From Streptomyces xylophagus (GTDB lineage Bacteria > Actinomycetota > Actinomycetes > Streptomycetales > Streptomycetaceae), in the NCBI RefSeq assembly GCF_000716435.1, contig NZ_JNWO01000023.1:1-64000 (forward strand): a DNA stretch of 64,000 nucleotides, given 5' to 3'. A program made the translations under genes and the position numbers. The notes under the pieces are model-generated. The model was not told the origin of the DNA. It saw only the letters and a program-made list of their open reading frames with translations, and made no database searches. How positions within the stretch are numbered: the stretch's first letter is position 1; each line of letters opens with the position of its first letter. This document shows, in pieces, positions 33,834-43,159 of this stretch.

Positions 33834-34880
33834 TCACCCGGCAAACGCTTCCCCGAACGCCCCCGCCGTCTGAGTCACCCCACTGCAATCAGTAGCCGCA
33901 TCGTCATCGGACGACCCACTCTCACACTGCTGATCCCGAAACGTCGACCACATAGACACCCACGCGATCTTCTTCTCCTCGGCAAACGCCCGTACTTGAC
34001 CCGCGTCCGAGAGGGAGAACGTCTCACCGGAGACGTCATTCACCCCGATCATCGAAGTGAGCGCCATCCCCTGCCAGGCCCCCGCATCCGACAACCCGAA
34101 CACCTTCTTCAACTGGGTGTGCGTGGCCGTAGCAGACGTGATCGCGTAGTCGCCCATGTCACCGGTGTACGACTCGCCGTAGTTCATCGTCATGATGTTG
34201 ACCGTGGAGACGGCGACCGCGTTGTCGTTGGCGGACTCCAGCAGCGCGAGACTGTCGGAGTCGAGACCGGACGGCATCACGGGCAGGGTGAAGGAGACCT
34301 TGAGGTCGGTGCGTTCCTTCTGGAGGAGGGCTATCGCCTTGGAACGCCGGGCGACCGACGTGGAGTCGGTGAGGGTGTCGCCCTCGATGTCGAAGTCGGC
34401 CTGTGTCGAACCCGCCGCGTCCAGCGCCTCGCCGTAGGCCTTCGCGAGCGCCGACGCGCTGGTACAGGTCTCCGCCAGCTCCTTCCCGGACGCCCCGCCG
34501 AAGGAGACCCGGACGGTGGCGCCGGACGTCTTGAGCGCCGAGATCCGGGATTTCACGGCCGAGTTGTCGATCGCCGTCGTACCGTTCCACTTCGGCGTAC
34601 AGGTGCTGCCGCTGGAGATCGCGAACGCGAGGTTGTACGTCGTCGGGGACCCGGTGCTGTCCATGTCGGCGGCGGTCGTGACGCTGACGTACGGGGCGTA
34701 GGACGTGGTCGACGACGATGCCGAAGGCGTCGAAGAGGCGCTTTCGGAGGGAGTCGTACTCTCCTTCTGTGGCCCTGGTGAGGCCGCGTCCGACGATCCG
34801 TCGGAGCTCGAGGAGCATCCGGTGACCGCAAGGGCAAACAAGCAGGTGAGCCCGGCCGCCGGTTTCAGGAAACTCCTCAT
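33834..34880 (-). CDS. Glycoside hydrolase family 18 (chitinase-like) lipoprotein
   Basis: This 348-residue protein has a lipoprotein signal with VTGC (Cys22) and then a Ser/Thr-rich linker (23-60). A GH18-type barrel carries DFDIEGD (about 163-169; the DxDxE core is intact and the Glu is the catalytic acid), an upstream VRVSFGGASG and NIMTMNYG. Such enzymes cleave beta-1,4-GlcNAc linkages. Lipid anchoring suggests that it works at the cell surface, possibly on the organism's own GlcNAc polymer, given the neighbouring glycan genes. The sequence lacks a recognisable carbohydrate-binding module. Confidence 0.85.
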   Translation of the reverse strand: MRSFLKPAAGLTCLFALAVTGCSSSSDGSSDAASPGPQKESTTPSESASSTPSASSSTTSYAPYVSVTTAADMDSTGSPTTYNLAFAISSGSTCTPKWNGTTAIDNSAVKSRISALKTSGATVRVSFGGASGKELAETCTSASALAKAYGEALDAAGSTQADFDIEGDTLTDSTSVARRSKAIALLQKERTDLKVSFTLPVMPSGLDSDSLALLESANDNAVAVSTVNIMTMNYGESYTGDMGDYAITSATATHTQLKKVFGLSDAGAWQGMALTSMIGVNDVSGETFSLSDAGQVRAFAEEKKIAWVSMWSTFRDQQCESGSSDDDAATDCSGVTQTAGAFGEAFAG

Positions 34881-35197
34881 TGAGCATGCACCCTTTCCGT
34901 CTCGGGACGGTGATTTCTGTCTCAGGATGGAAACAGAGTCGGATTCCGAAGGCTAAATGAAGCACATGGGGCTGTGTCTCACGAAGACAGAAAAAACATA
35001 GGAAACCCACGGGTATCGATGCTCGAAACGGTCAAGTCGGGCGACGGATCGGAATAATGAGGACACTACCGACACCGGCCGCTCATAAGGCAATTCCTGG
35101 GTTCTCTAAGGAAAGGCACAGGTTGCGGCGTTTCTCTTGGCGGGCTCACAAGGGAATCAGAGTTTTGGTCACATAAAGGCGGCCTAATGTCTGGGGA
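34881..35197. other. 317-bp divergent intergenic region
   Basis: This relatively A/T-rich region separates the chitinase gene from the glycan-synthesis genes and should hold both promoters. I see no further ORF, RNA gene or strong palindrome. Confidence 0.5.
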
Positions 35198-35590
35198 ATG
35201 CAATCCGAGTCCGCCATCGAAAACCGCGCCTCTGATCGGGGTCGCCGCCGCAAACGCGGCAACGGGTCGGCAGAAGGCCCCGTGTTCGTTGACAACTCCG
35301 GCCGCCGGTCAAAGGTGCTGCGCCGGATCGGCCTCCTCATGGGCACCGTCTGCCTGGGGTACGCATTCGTACTCGGCATGGCGTTCATGGGCTGGGGCAT
35401 CTCCATCAACCCCTCCTCGCTGCTGCCGTTCGGCGGCGGTCAGGCGGGTTCGGCTCCCGGGGGCGGCTACGCCCCCGACGGAGGCAGAGGCGGCGTAGCG
35501 CCCTCCGGTGTTCCGACCGGCGCTCCGACCGACATCCCCTCGGGCGCCCCCACGGGTGCGGCCCCCTCCTCCTCAGCCACCGCACACTGA
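35198..35590 (+). CDS. Small membrane protein of the surface-glycan operon
   Basis: The protein has 130 residues. The N-terminus is basic (GRRRKRGNG, GRRSKVLRR), one transmembrane helix lies at about 45-68, and the external tail is Gly/Pro/Ala-rich with repeated PTGAPTD/PSGAPTG units. It lies 19 bp before the deacetylase-glycosyltransferase gene in the same direction and is likely an accessory subunit. No family is recognised. The start is supported by GGGG just upstream, but spacing is tight. Confidence 0.6.
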   Translation: MQSESAIENRASDRGRRRKRGNGSAEGPVFVDNSGRRSKVLRRIGLLMGTVCLGYAFVLGMAFMGWGISINPSSLLPFGGGQAGSAPGGGYAPDGGRGGVAPSGVPTGAPTDIPSGAPTGAAPSSSATAH

Positions 35591-35609
35591 CCGGAGCCCA
35601 CCCGCAGCC

Positions 35610-38045
35610 ATGACTACGACGACTCCCTCGCGTGGGCGCCGACGCGCCCCCACTCGGATGCAGCGCGCGGCCGGCAAGGCCGCCGCCCTCCAACGGCCCC
35701 GAGTGATCCTCGCCCTGTTGCTTCTGCTCGGTCTCACCTGTGTGATGCTGCTCGACGGCTACCTGCGCGCGGAAGTCGGCGGCGACCAGCGCGTCCGGGA
35801 CGGCGCGAGCGCCAGCAAGGTCCCCGACAAGGTCCTCAACGGCGGCCCGATCCTGACCTTCCGCAACGGCTCGCCGGTCACGCAGACCATCCCGAAGAAG
35901 ACCATCGTCCTCACCTTCGACGACGGCCCGAACCCCACCTACACGCCCACGGTCCTGAAGATCCTCAAGAAGTACGACGTGCCGGGCACGTTCTTCCTGG
36001 TGGGCTCGATGGTCTCGCGCTACCCGAGCATCGTGAAGCAGATGGTCGAGGAGGGCAACGAGGTGGGCATCCACACCTTCACCCACGTCGACCTCTCCTA
36101 CCAGAGCGACGCCCGCATCACCCGCGAGATGCAGCAGACGCAGCTCGCGCTGGCGGGCGCGGCCGGCATCACGACGACGCTGTTCCGCGCGCCGTACTCC
36201 TCGGAGACGGACGCCATCGACAACTACAGCTACCCCGTCTACAAGAAGCTCGGCGCCGACGGCTACACCAGCGTCTTCGTCGACACCGACAGCGACGACT
36301 GGAAGCAGCCCGGCGTCGCGAAGATCATCAAGTGGGCGACGCCGTCCGGGACTTCGGGCTCCTCGGTGCTCTTCCACGACGCCGGCGGGGTGCGCTCGCA
36401 GACCATGAAGGCGCTGCCCACGTACATCGAGAAGATGAAGGCGAAGGGCTACACGTTCACCACGGTGAGCGGCGCCATCGCCAAGAACACCTCCGCCGAG
36501 CGGGCGAGCGGGACCGGTGCGGGCGCCGGCGCGGGTGCCGCCGCTGGGACGAGCACCGGCACGGTCGAGGCCGGCGCCCAGCCGTCCGCGGCACCTTCCG
36601 CCGCACCCGGCGGCACCAACGCCGGTACGGGCAACGGCCAGACGCCGGTCGACTCGGCCGTCGGCGGCGCGGGCACGGCAGGCGGCGGCACCGGGGGAGC
36701 GGGCGGCAACGGCTCGGGCAACCGGCAGACCGCGATCCTCCAGGGCGCCCACCGCGAGGCCACCGGCATGACCCTCTACGAGGGCAAGGCACTCATCTAC
36801 GCCGTCACGGTCGCCGAGTGGGTGGTGCCGGGACTTGCGGCGGGCCTCACCGTCGTCGGCGTCGCCGTGATGAGCCGCTTCGGGATGATGCTGATCCTCG
36901 CCCGGCGCCACTACAGACAGCGCAACAAACGCCGGTTCAGCTGGGGACCGACCGTCACCCGCCCGGTGACCGTGATCGTCCCGGCGTACAACGAGAAGGA
37001 GTGCATCGCCAACACCCTTGAGTCGCTGGCGAAGAGCACGCACCCGATCGAGGTCATCGTCGTCGACGACGGCTCCTCGGACGGCACCTCCGAGATCGCC
37101 CGCGAGGCGGCCCGCTCCTTCGGCATGACGAACGTCCGGGTCATCCGCCAGGAGAACGCGGGCAAGCCGGCCGCCCTCAACAACGGTGTACGCAGCGCGA
37201 GTTACGACATCGTCGTGATGATGGACGGCGACACCGTCTTCGAACCCGACACCGTACGGCAGTTGGTGCAGCCCTTCGCCGATCCCGAGGTCGGCGCGGT
37301 CGCGGGCAACGCCAAGGTCGGCAACCGCAACACGGTCATCGGCGCCTGGCAGCACATCGAGTACGTGATGGGCTTCAACCTCGACCGCCGCATGTACGAC
37401 CTGCTGCGCTGCATGCCCACCATCCCGGGCGCGATCGGCGCGTTCCGCCGCGAGGCGGTCCTCCAGGTCGGCGGCATGAGCGAGGACACCCTCGCCGAGG
37501 ACACGGACATCACCATCGCCATGCACCGCGAGGGCTGGCGGGTCGTCTACCAGGAGCACGCCAGGGCCTGGACCGAGGCCCCGGCCTCCCTCAAGCAGCT
37601 CTGGTCGCAGCGCTACCGCTGGTCCTACGGCACCATGCAGGCCCTGTGGAAGCACCGTAAGTCCCTTACTGACAAGGGTCCTTCGGGCCGCTTCGGCCGG
37701 GTCGGCATGCCCCTGGTGGTCATCTTCCAGATCATCACGCCGGTCTTCGCCCCCCTGATCGACGTCTTCACCGTCTACTCGATGATCTTCGTCGACTTCT
37801 GGGCGTCCCTCGCGATGTGGTTCGCGGTCCTCGGCATCCAACTCCTGTGCGCGGCCTACGCGTTCAGACTGGACCGGGAGAAGTACCGCTACCTGCTGAT
37901 GATGCCGCTCCAGCAACTGGCCTACCGCCAGATGATGTACCTGGTCCTCATCCACTCCAGCATCACCGCCCTGACCGGCGGCCGGCTGCGCTGGCAGAAA
38001 CTCAAGCGCACCGGCGAGGTCGGCACACCGGCGGGGGCGAGCTGA
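35610..38045 (+). CDS. Fusion of NodB-type polysaccharide deacetylase and family 2 glycosyltransferase
   Basis: This 811-residue protein has a transmembrane helix (31-50) and a NodB deacetylase domain (about 98-290) with TFDDG (102-106) and zinc ligands His155 and His159. After a Gly/Ala-rich linker (295-375) and a membrane helix (about 400-430), the processive GT2 domain (452-700) carries DDGS, DGD (539-541), EDTD (630-633) and QRYRW (667-671), followed by C-terminal membrane helices. The architecture is that of enzymes that polymerise and partly deacetylate poly-beta-1,6-GlcNAc, such as Streptomyces MatB. It is coupled to the acyltransferase by an overlapping stop/start. Confidence 0.88.
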   Translation: MTTTTPSRGRRRAPTRMQRAAGKAAALQRPRVILALLLLLGLTCVMLLDGYLRAEVGGDQRVRDGASASKVPDKVLNGGPILTFRNGSPVTQTIPKKTIVLTFDDGPNPTYTPTVLKILKKYDVPGTFFLVGSMVSRYPSIVKQMVEEGNEVGIHTFTHVDLSYQSDARITREMQQTQLALAGAAGITTTLFRAPYSSETDAIDNYSYPVYKKLGADGYTSVFVDTDSDDWKQPGVAKIIKWATPSGTSGSSVLFHDAGGVRSQTMKALPTYIEKMKAKGYTFTTVSGAIAKNTSAERASGTGAGAGAGAAAGTSTGTVEAGAQPSAAPSAAPGGTNAGTGNGQTPVDSAVGGAGTAGGGTGGAGGNGSGNRQTAILQGAHREATGMTLYEGKALIYAVTVAEWVVPGLAAGLTVVGVAVMSRFGMMLILARRHYRQRNKRRFSWGPTVTRPVTVIVPAYNEKECIANTLESLAKSTHPIEVIVVDDGSSDGTSEIAREAARSFGMTNVRVIRQENAGKPAALNNGVRSASYDIVVMMDGDTVFEPDTVRQLVQPFADPEVGAVAGNAKVGNRNTVIGAWQHIEYVMGFNLDRRMYDLLRCMPTIPGAIGAFRREAVLQVGGMSEDTLAEDTDITIAMHREGWRVVYQEHARAWTEAPASLKQLWSQRYRWSYGTMQALWKHRKSLTDKGPSGRFGRVGMPLVVIFQIITPVFAPLIDVFTVYSMIFVDFWASLAMWFAVLGIQLLCAAYAFRLDREKYRYLLMMPLQQLAYRQMMYLVLIHSSITALTGGRLRWQKLKRTGEVGTPAGAS

Positions 38046-39409
38046 TGACCTGGGAACAGCAGCAGGGGTACGGCGGCGGCTACGGCCAGCCTCAACAGCC
38101 GTACGGCTACGACGGGTACGGCCAGCCTCAGCCCTACGGCCAACCGCAACAGCCGTACCCGTATCAACAGCAGCCGTACCAGCAACAGCAGCCGTATCCG
38201 CAGCAGTACGCGGCGGTGGACTACGGGCAGGGCGCGGGGACGGGTGTCGTAGAAGAGGATGTCGTAGGAGGGACGGCGACGCTGCCCTCGGTGGAGCCGG
38301 AGCCGGAGACCGATCCGGAGCCGGTGGTCGAGGAGCCCGTCGAGGAGGTTGCGGAGCAGCCCGCGCGCCAACCGGCGGGCCGGGACCGGTACTTCGACAC
38401 TCTGCGGGCCGTCGCGCTGATCCGGGTCGTGACCTATCACACCTTCGGGTGGGCCTGGTGCGGGATGGTGTTCCCCTCGATGGGGATCATGTTCGGGCTG
38501 GCCGGGACGCTGATGGCGAAGTCGCTGGAGCGGCCGGCGTTCAAGGTGGTCAAGAGCCGGATGCGGAGGCTGCTGCCGCCGTTCTGGTTCTGGGGCTTCT
38601 TCGTGCTGCTGGCGATGATGATCCACGACTGGATGCCGGGCTGGCAGATCGTCTTCTGGATCGTGCCCGTCGGTGATCCGCCGGGCAACGCCTGGGGCAC
38701 GCAGGCCTGGGAGATCCTCTGGTATCTGCGGACGTACCTCTGGTTCGTGATGCTGTCGCCGGTCCTGCTGTGGATCTTCCGCAAGGCACCGATCCCGGTG
38801 CTGCTGCTGACCCTCGTGCCGATCGTCGTCCTCAAGTACGTGTGGGCGGGGCCGGACAACCGCTTCGGCAACGCGCTCTGGGACCTGTCGACGTACCTCT
38901 TCTGCTGGATCCTCGGCTTCGCCCACCGCGACGGTGTCCTCCAGAAGCTGAAGCCCTTCCTGGTGGTCACGCTGTCGGTCGCCGCGATCGTCTTCGGCGG
39001 CTGGTACGCCTTCACGCACCAGGCCGAGGCCGGGACGTACGACCTGGACGAGAACCCGCTCGCCCAGACCTACTGGTCGGCCGGCTACGTCATGCTGCTG
39101 ATGTGGGCCAAGGCCTACTTCAACATCGACTTCGCCTGGCTGACCCGCTTCAAGAAGCTCGACCGGATTGTCACGATCTTCAACTCGCGGGCCGTGACCA
39201 TCTATCTCTGGCACGAGATCGCGCTGGTGCTCGCCGTGCCGCTGACCGACCAGTTCTGGAAGGTGCCCGCCTTCGAGAAGTGGCTGCCGCTGGAGAGCCA
39301 GTGGTTCATGTTCGGCATCGGCTGGATCCTCATCGCCGTCTTCATCCTGCTCTGCGGCTGGGTGGAGGACGTGGCGGCGAAGAAGAAACCGAGACTGCTG
39401 CCGTCGTGA
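38045..39409 (+). CDS. Membrane acyltransferase with Gln/Pro/Tyr-rich N-terminal tail
   Basis: This 454-residue protein begins with about 65 residues dominated by Gly/Tyr/Gln/Pro repeats (QPQQPYGYDGYG, PYPYQQQPYQQQQPYP) and a Glu/Val/Pro segment. A family 3 acyltransferase domain of about ten helices follows (from about 118: RDRYFDTLRAVALIRVVTYH, with the conserved His after LRAVALIRVVTY, then RMRRLLPPFWFWGFF). Such enzymes O-acylate surface glycans. The gene overlaps the deacetylase-GT2 stop by one base (TGATG), so it probably modifies that polymer. The low-complexity tail should lie in the cytoplasm. Confidence 0.85.
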   Translation: MTWEQQQGYGGGYGQPQQPYGYDGYGQPQPYGQPQQPYPYQQQPYQQQQPYPQQYAAVDYGQGAGTGVVEEDVVGGTATLPSVEPEPETDPEPVVEEPVEEVAEQPARQPAGRDRYFDTLRAVALIRVVTYHTFGWAWCGMVFPSMGIMFGLAGTLMAKSLERPAFKVVKSRMRRLLPPFWFWGFFVLLAMMIHDWMPGWQIVFWIVPVGDPPGNAWGTQAWEILWYLRTYLWFVMLSPVLLWIFRKAPIPVLLLTLVPIVVLKYVWAGPDNRFGNALWDLSTYLFCWILGFAHRDGVLQKLKPFLVVTLSVAAIVFGGWYAFTHQAEAGTYDLDENPLAQTYWSAGYVMLLMWAKAYFNIDFAWLTRFKKLDRIVTIFNSRAVTIYLWHEIALVLAVPLTDQFWKVPAFEKWLPLESQWFMFGIGWILIAVFILLCGWVEDVAAKKKPRLLPS

Positions 39410-39427
39410 GCTTTTTTAAAGGTGGCC

Positions 39428-39464
39428 GTACGGGCCGGGTGCCTTCGGGGTGCCCGGCCCGTAC
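39428..39464. terminator. Strong hairpin between acyltransferase and menG
   Basis: GTACGGGCCGGG pairs perfectly with CCCGGCCCGTAC, with a TTCG-containing loop. It is 18 bp after the acyltransferase stop, preceded by TTTTTTAAA, and only 15 bp before the menG start codon. Confidence 0.7.
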
Positions 39465-39479
39465 TGCCACAATGGGCCC

Positions 39480-40184
39480 GTGACCCGCGCATCCCTGGAC
39501 AAGCAGCCGCACGAAGTCGCCTCGATGTTCGACGACGTGGCGGAACGGTACGACCTCACCAACGACGTGCTGTCGCTCGGCCAGGACCGCCGATGGCGCA
39601 AGGAGGTCACCAAGGCGGTCGACGCCCGCCCCGCGCAGAAGATCCTGGACCTGGCCGCCGGTACGGCCACGTCCTCGCTGCCCTTTGCCCAGAGCGGCGC
39701 CTATGTCGTCCCCTGCGACTTCTCGCTCGGCATGCTCCAGGTCGGCAAGAAGCGCCACCCCTGGCTGCCGCTCACGGCCGGCGACGCCACCAAGTTGCCG
39801 TTCAAGGACGACACGTTCGACGCCGTGACCATCTCCTTCGGGCTGCGCAACGTCCAGGACACGGACACCGCGCTGCGCGAGCTGTACCGGGTGACCAAGC
39901 CCGGCGGCCGGGTGGTGATCTGCGAGTTCTCGCACCCGACCTGGGCGCCCTTCCGCACGGTCTACACCGAGTACCTGATGCGCGCCCTGCCGCCGGTCGC
40001 CCGCGCGGTCTCCTCGAACCCGGACGCGTACGTCTACCTCGCCGAGTCCATCCGCGCCTGGCCCGACCAGCCCGCCCTCGCGGAGCGACTGCGCAAGGCC
40101 GGCTGGTCGAAGGTCGCCTACCGCAACCTGAGCGGCGGAATCGTGGCCCTGCACCGGGGCTTCAAGGGCGCCGAAGAACTCTGA
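39480..40184 (+). CDS. menG: Demethylmenaquinone methyltransferase
   Basis: This 234-residue UbiE/COQ5-family enzyme has SAM motif [17 protein letters not shown], the family signature [20 protein letters not shown] near the N-terminus, and [19 protein letters not shown]. It C-methylates demethylmenaquinone in the last ring step. I chose the GTG at 39480. It has no ribosome site, but CACAAT ends six bases before it, so it is probably leaderless. The upstream hairpin isolates it from the glycan genes. Confidence 0.93.
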   Translation: MTRASLDKQPHEVASMFDDVAERYDLTNDVLSLGQDRRWRKEVTKAVDARPAQKILDLAAGTATSSLPFAQSGAYVVPCDFSLGMLQVGKKRHPWLPLTAGDATKLPFKDDTFDAVTISFGLRNVQDTDTALRELYRVTKPGGRVVICEFSHPTWAPFRTVYTEYLMRALPPVARAVSSNPDAYVYLAESIRAWPDQPALAERLRKAGWSKVAYRNLSGGIVALHRGFKGAEEL

Positions 40185-40212
40185 CGGACTACGAGGGCCG
40201 GGCGTCCGGCTT

Positions 40213-40563
40213 CTAGCTGATCACCGTCGCGAAGAACGCGTCTCCCGGCGGCTCGTCCAGTTCGCGCTGCATCCCGCCGCTCGGCGGCCGGGGGACGCGC
40301 GGCTCGCGCATACCGCCCCCGCCGTCCCCGTCACCGAAGTCGAACCACACGTAGACGACGGAGTCCCGCGGCACTTCGGCATCGGGCTGCGGATACTGCC
40401 GTACGACGTAGTCGACGACGGCGAGATGGAAGTCGGGCCGGTCCGGCGAGTTGATGAACAGCCCGCGCGACTGGGCCGTCTCGCGCGCGTCCACGGCCAT
40501 CAGGCCGACGAGCCGCGGCACGCGCACTTCGGGTGTTTTGGGTGTTAAGCGCACAGATGTCAC
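40213..40563 (-). CDS. PASTA-domain protein
   Basis: This 116-residue protein contains one PASTA domain (about 12-76: VRVPRLVGLMAVDARETAQS, then VVRQYPQPDAEVPRDSVVYV) and an acidic/Gly-rich C-terminus. PASTA domains bind peptidoglycan fragments in kinases and penicillin-binding proteins, but this one has no signal peptide or membrane segment, so it appears cytoplasmic. It converges on menG. The function is unknown. Confidence 0.8.
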   Translation of the reverse strand: MTSVRLTPKTPEVRVPRLVGLMAVDARETAQSRGLFINSPDRPDFHLAVVDYVVRQYPQPDAEVPRDSVVYVWFDFGDGDGGGGMREPRVPRPPSGGMQRELDEPPGDAFFATVIS

Positions 40564-40647
40564 CCCCAGCGGTACCGGAAGGGTAACCCCGGTCCGGTCC
40601 CGACCGGAAGCGTCAAGTGTCGTTCTGTAGCGGACAGTTACTCTGAG

Positions 40648-41154
40648 TTACAGTACGAGCCGGTAGCAGTGGCCCTCCTCCTCGCGCGAGGGCGTGGTGA
40701 AGACCTCGGCGAGGCTCATGCCCAGCCGCCGGGTCACCGCGATCGACCGGGTGTTGCGGGCCAGCACCATCGCCACCACGCTCGGCACCCCGGCCGCCCG
40801 CACCCGCTCCAGGGTCAGCCCGGCCGCCGCCGTGACGTACCCCTGGCCCCAGAACTCCCGTCCCAGCCGCCAGCCGATCTCGATCTCGCCCTTGGGTCCC
40901 CAGTCCTGCGGCCAGGGCTGGGCGCCGGTGAAACCGATGACCCGGTCCGATGCGTCGAGCATCGTCCACAGACAGAATCCGCGCTCCGCGTCGTGCCGGC
41001 GCTGGCGTGCGGTGAGCTCCTCGTAGACGGACAGCTCCGCGGACCGGCCGCCGTGGAACTCCATGACGTCCGGGTGGTCGAAGGTCCGGTGCCAGGCGAC
41101 GGCGTCCTCGTCGGTCGGGACACGCAGCCGTACTGCGGGGAGAGCTCGGTTCAC
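40648..41154 (-). CDS. GNAT-family acetyltransferase (RimJ/RimL-like)
   Basis: This 168-residue protein starts VNRALPAVRLRVPTDEDA and has the GNAT elements EIEIGWRLGREFWGQGYVTA (acetyl-CoA loop) and VLARNTRSIAVTRRLGM. It resembles N-terminal alanine acetyltransferases of ribosomal proteins, although many such paralogues act on small molecules. The GTG at 41154 has GAAGGG upstream. It is divergent from menJ, and the 97-bp spacer contains a -10-like TAGACT at 41192-41197 on the menJ strand. Confidence 0.84.
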   Translation of the reverse strand: MNRALPAVRLRVPTDEDAVAWHRTFDHPDVMEFHGGRSAELSVYEELTARQRRHDAERGFCLWTMLDASDRVIGFTGAQPWPQDWGPKGEIEIGWRLGREFWGQGYVTAAAGLTLERVRAAGVPSVVAMVLARNTRSIAVTRRLGMSLAEVFTTPSREEEGHCYRLVL

Positions 41155-41251
41155 GGGGCAGCCCTTCAGCCTGGTGATCAGTGGCGCTGAATAGACTGCC
41201 CATGTCCAGTGCCGGTCGGCACGCAGATTCCGAACTTGGGGAGATCCCGCC

Positions 41252-42535
41252 GTGACCGAGCCCCTCTCCGAAAACACCGCCGATGTCATCGTCGTCGGCG
41301 CGGGGCCAGCCGGCTCCGCCACCGCCTACCACCTCGCCAAGTCCGGACTCGACGTACTCCTGCTGGAGAAGACCGAGTTCCCGCGCGAGAAGGTGTGCGG
41401 CGACGGACTCACCCCGCGCGCCACCAAGCAGCTCGTGGCCATGGGCATCGACATCTCCGAGGAGGCCGGCTGGCTGCGCAACAAGGGCCTGCGCATCATC
41501 GGCGGCGGCGTCCGCCTCCAGCTGGACTGGCCGGATCTCGCCTCCTTCCCGGACTACGGCCTCGTCCGCAAGCGCGACGACTTCGACGAACAGCTCGCCC
41601 GCAACGCCCAGAAGGCCGGCGCCCGCCTCTACGAGCGCTGCAACGTCGGCGCCCCGATCATCGACGAGCGCACCGGTCGTATCACCGGCGTCAACGCCAA
41701 GCTCGGCGAGGAGAAACGCGAAGTCACCTTCCACGCGCCCCTGGTGGTCGCCGCCGACGGCAACTCCACCCGCCTCTCCCTCGCGATGGGCCTGCACCGC
41801 CGCGAGGACCGCCCGATGGGTGTGGCCGTGCGGACCTACTTCGAAAGCCCCCGCCACGAGGACGACTACCTCGAGTCCTGGCTGGAACTGTGGGACCGCC
41901 GCGGCGCCGAGGACCGTCTGCTGCCCGGCTACGGCTGGATCTTCGGCATGGGCGACGGCACCTCGAACGTCGGCCTCGGTGTCCTCAACACCTCCGACTC
42001 CTTCAAGGAGTTGGACTGGCGCGAGGTCCTGAAGGCCTGGTGCGCGTCCATGCCCGAGGACTGGGGCTACACCCCCGAAAACATGACCGGCCCGATCCGC
42101 GGCGCCGCCCTCCCGATGGCCTTCAACCGCCAACCCCACTACACGAAGGGCCTGTTGCTGGTCGGCGACGCCGGCGGCCTGGTGAACCCCTTCAACGGCG
42201 AGGGCATCGCCTACGCCATGGAGTCCGGCCAGCTCGCCGCCGACGTCATCGTCCAGGCCCACGCCCGCCCGACCCCCGCGAGCCGTGAACTGGCCCTCCA
42301 GCGCTACCCGCAGGTCCTCAAGGACACCTACGGCGGCTACTACACGCTGGGCCGGGCCTTCGTGAAGCTCATCGGCAACCCGAAGGTCATGAAGATCGCG
42401 GCCCAGCGCGGCCTGACGCACCCCCTGCTGATGAAGTTCACCCTGAAGATGCTGGCCAACCTCACCGACCCCACGGGCGGCGACGCGATGGACCGCATCA
42501 TCAACGGGCTGAGCAAGGTGGCGCCTAAGGCGTAG
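41252..42535 (+). CDS. menJ: Menaquinone reductase (geranylgeranyl-reductase family)
   Basis: This 427-residue FAD-dependent reductase has the dinucleotide motif VIVVGAGPAGSATAYHLA, the family segment FPREKVCGDGLTPRA and the second FAD motif LLVGDAGGLVNPFNGEGIA. This family saturates isoprenoid double bonds. In mycobacteria MenJ reduces one unit of the menaquinone tail, and Streptomyces menaquinones are likewise partly hydrogenated. The location between menG and nuo supports the menJ assignment. A role in reducing other polyprenyl chains cannot be excluded. Confidence 0.86.
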   Translation: MTEPLSENTADVIVVGAGPAGSATAYHLAKSGLDVLLLEKTEFPREKVCGDGLTPRATKQLVAMGIDISEEAGWLRNKGLRIIGGGVRLQLDWPDLASFPDYGLVRKRDDFDEQLARNAQKAGARLYERCNVGAPIIDERTGRITGVNAKLGEEKREVTFHAPLVVAADGNSTRLSLAMGLHRREDRPMGVAVRTYFESPRHEDDYLESWLELWDRRGAEDRLLPGYGWIFGMGDGTSNVGLGVLNTSDSFKELDWREVLKAWCASMPEDWGYTPENMTGPIRGAALPMAFNRQPHYTKGLLLVGDAGGLVNPFNGEGIAYAMESGQLAADVIVQAHARPTPASRELALQRYPQVLKDTYGGYYTLGRAFVKLIGNPKVMKIAAQRGLTHPLLMKFTLKMLANLTDPTGGDAMDRIINGLSKVAPKA

Positions 42536-42559
42536 CGGTGGTCCCGGGCCCGGTGGTGA

Positions 42560-43027
42560 TCAGGCGGTCAGGGCCTTCGTCCTGGCGGCCCGGCGGGGGG
42601 ACACCTCGTCCCCCCGGTCCGCCACCTGCCGCCGCGCCTCCTTGCGGTCCCGCTTGGAGAGCCGGTCCAGGTCCTCGCCCTCGTCGAGCAGCCGGCGCCC
42701 GGCCGGGTCGAGCGGGTCCAGCACCGGATTGACGATGTGTCCGACATGCCGGACTCCGTCGTCGTCGAGGCAGTCGTACACGAACAGGCGCAGATCGACG
42801 CCCACTTGGTTGGCCGCGAGGCCGGCTCCGTCGGCGATGTACATGGTGAGGAACATGTCGTCGATGAGCGCGGCGAGGTCGGGCCCGAACTCGGTGACGT
42901 CCCGGCTCGGCCGGTGCAGGACCTCTTCGCCGACCTCGGTGACGCGCCGCACGGAACCGCGTCCGGCCTCGGGTGCGGGGCGGGGGTAGGAGTCGACGGG
43001 GCTTCCCTGGACGAAGACACGTGGCAT
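42560..43027 (-). CDS. Peptide deformylase-like protein lacking the catalytic core
   Basis: The 155 residues start like a peptide deformylase (RVTEVGEEVLHRPSRDVTEF) and include motif I GAGLAANQVGV (67-77). After VNPVLDPLDPAGRRLLDEGE the sequence jumps at about residue 118 to DLDRLSKRDRKEARRQ, the usual C-terminal helix. Motif II (EGCLS) and motif III (HExxH), which hold the metal, are absent. About 50 residues appear to have been removed in frame. The ribosome site GGAGAG and the frame are intact, so a protein may be made, but it cannot bind the metal. A functional deformylase must be encoded elsewhere. Confidence 0.82.
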   Translation of the reverse strand: MPRVFVQGSPVDSYPRPAPEAGRGSVRRVTEVGEEVLHRPSRDVTEFGPDLAALIDDMFLTMYIADGAGLAANQVGVDLRLFVYDCLDDDGVRHVGHIVNPVLDPLDPAGRRLLDEGEDLDRLSKRDRKEARRQVADRGDEVSPRRAARTKALTA

Positions 43028-43159
43028 GAGTTGCTCTCCTCGGGTTTGGCGTCCGGCGTATCGGTCAGCCGAACTTGAGGAGAGAGCCTTTCAGGGAATC
43101 CGCGAACTCCGGTAGTGGGAAAGCCCCGTGGGTCCGGGGCGACCGGAGGGAACGCCGAG

